Below, in pieces: positions 63,390 to 64,000 of a stretch of 64,000 nucleotides of DNA. The stretch covers positions 10,166,122 to 10,230,121 of the forward strand of contig CM012954.1 in assembly GCA_000181795.3 (NCBI GenBank), read 5' to 3'. Numbering within the stretch: the stretch's first letter is position 1; each line of letters starts with the position of its first letter. A model generated the notes under the pieces. The model searched no databases. It had not been told where the DNA came from and worked only from the letters and a program-made list of their open reading frames with translations. The DNA is from Trichinella spiralis (taxonomy: Eukaryota > Nematoda > Enoplea > Trichinellida > Trichinellidae). The position numbers and the translations under genes are program-made.

Positions 63390-63690
63390 ATCCTGGAGCG
63401 TGAAGCTCCCTTCCCTTAGACAAGGGAGAGTGCAAACTCTTCCTTGCTCTTTGGGCAGGCAGAGCGCACGCTCCCCTTCCCTGGAGCGGGGAAAGCCTAG
63501 GCTTTCCGCGCTGAAGAGGCGGGTGAGACTTAGTTGTTTCACCTGCCTCAGATGTGCGGGAAGTTTAGTTTTTTTCCCCGCTCCAAGGGGAGGGGGAGAT
63601 AGTGCGTTTTTTGCCTGCCCAACAGAGTGGGGGAGATTTTGCATTTTTCCTTGTCTTTAAGGGGGAGGAGATTCGCGCTTTCCATTTTAA
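63390..63690. repeat. GC-rich block of consecutive short hairpins
   Basis: Abrupt rise in GC content. Successive inverted repeats, each different: GGAGC-GTGAA-GCTCC, TCCCTT-AGAC-AAGGGA, AGAGT-GCAA-ACTCT, GAGCG-CA-CGCTC, the perfect AAAGCCTAGGCTTT, GGTGAGAC...GTTTCACC and GCGGGAA...TTCCCCGC. Open frames exist on both strands merely because stops are rare in GC-rich DNA. Likely a dispersed non-coding repeat; family unknown. Confidence 0.6.
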
Positions 63691-63744
63691 AAATTCAATA
63701 CTAAAGGAGATCACTGTTATTCGTGTTTTTTTAAATTTTTTTTA

Positions 63745-63965
63745 AAAAAAAAGTTTTTGGTTGCGGTGGGGACCTGCCCCCCTAGCTCTCCTGCCCCGTA
63801 TTGTCCCCCCCACCAAGCCCTGCCCCGGAGACCCCCACGGCCTCATCGCCTCTAAGTTCCCGTACCGTCCTTCACGACTTTTTCCAAGATGACCCTGTCA
63901 GATCAGGGAACCCGATCCGCCGAAGACGTAGTCCCGCACCAGATGGCGTGCGCTGTTAAGTGAAT
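63745..63965. other. Second GC-rich block, unidentified
   Basis: Pyrimidine-rich, C-run-containing segment after an A/T homopolymer junction (63720-63752). The part from 63840 (CCTCATCGCCTCTAAGTTCC onward) looks codon-like in composition but I recognise no product. It may be the end of an insertion that continues past the window. Confidence 0.35.
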
Positions 63966-64000
63966 GCAAATTATCACACTGGCTCTGTGCTCTATGTATC

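Noticed and set aside
63226-63660. Long open frames on both strands (144 and 133 codons)
   Set aside because: Stop codons are rare because the DNA is GC-rich and palindromic; mirrored frames on both strands indicate a structured repeat, not a gene.

Overview
Eukaryotic, AT-rich, intron-rich DNA with GT-AG introns and TTTCAG-like acceptors. Protein-level matches (neuroligin, a gliotactin/GLIT-1-like protein, a nicotinic receptor subunit, multi-CBM14 chitin-binding protein, KLHL20, CDK11, PRKX) point to an ecdysozoan, most likely a clade I (Dorylaimia) nematode. A Trichinella-type genome is my best guess, because of the cystatin-like secreted protein, the piggyBac remnant and the CXC-tailed transposase remnant. 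The species is inference, not proven.

Layout, left to right. 0-4.5 kb holds a small unidentified three-exon minus-strand gene (836-1634). 4.5-6.5 kb is a PRKX/PKA-like kinase (minus) with one GC-AG intron. 6.5-12.8 kb has no gene I can support, only microsatellites. 12.8-16.8 kb is CDK11 (minus, 16 exons, PITSLRE motif visible). 17.6-21.4 kb is a secreted protein with nine CBM14 domains, mostly one domain per exon (minus). 23.6-28.6 kb is a nicotinic acetylcholine receptor subunit (plus), tail to tail with KLHL20/Diablo (28.9-32.1 kb, minus). Two near-identical tRNA-Leu(TAA) genes lie at 33.0 and 33.6 kb. 34.8-41.5 kb is neuroligin (plus) and 43.3-51.1 kb a second catalytically dead cholinesterase-fold adhesion gene, gliotactin/GLIT-1-like (plus).

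The last, 4.5-kb intron of the gliotactin-like gene contains three guests: a complete two-exon cystatin-like secreted gene on the other strand, a decayed piggyBac element bounded by TTAA, and a second DNA element with ~110-bp terminal inverted repeats. Gemin7 follows 230 bp after the gliotactin-like stop. A single-exon Tudor protein (minus) and a small two-exon gene (plus) start head to head at 57.3-57.5 kb.

From 52 to 62.4 kb the DNA is a patchwork of diverged duplicated modules, culminating in three ~1-kb tandem units (59.5-62.35 kb). Each unit carries an ATGCAAAT octamer, an ATAAA(A)GG box and a short ATG-containing mini-exon flanked by splice-site consensus. Together with three similar mini-exons outside the array they look like serial promoter/first-exon cassettes of a gene beyond the right edge. 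This is the least explained structure in the window. The right edge (63.4-64 kb) changes abruptly to GC-rich sequence full of short hairpins.

Functionally the neuronal genes (nAChR, neuroligin, gliotactin-like) share one neighbourhood, but I see no operon-like logic apart from the possible gliotactin-like/Gemin7 pair.
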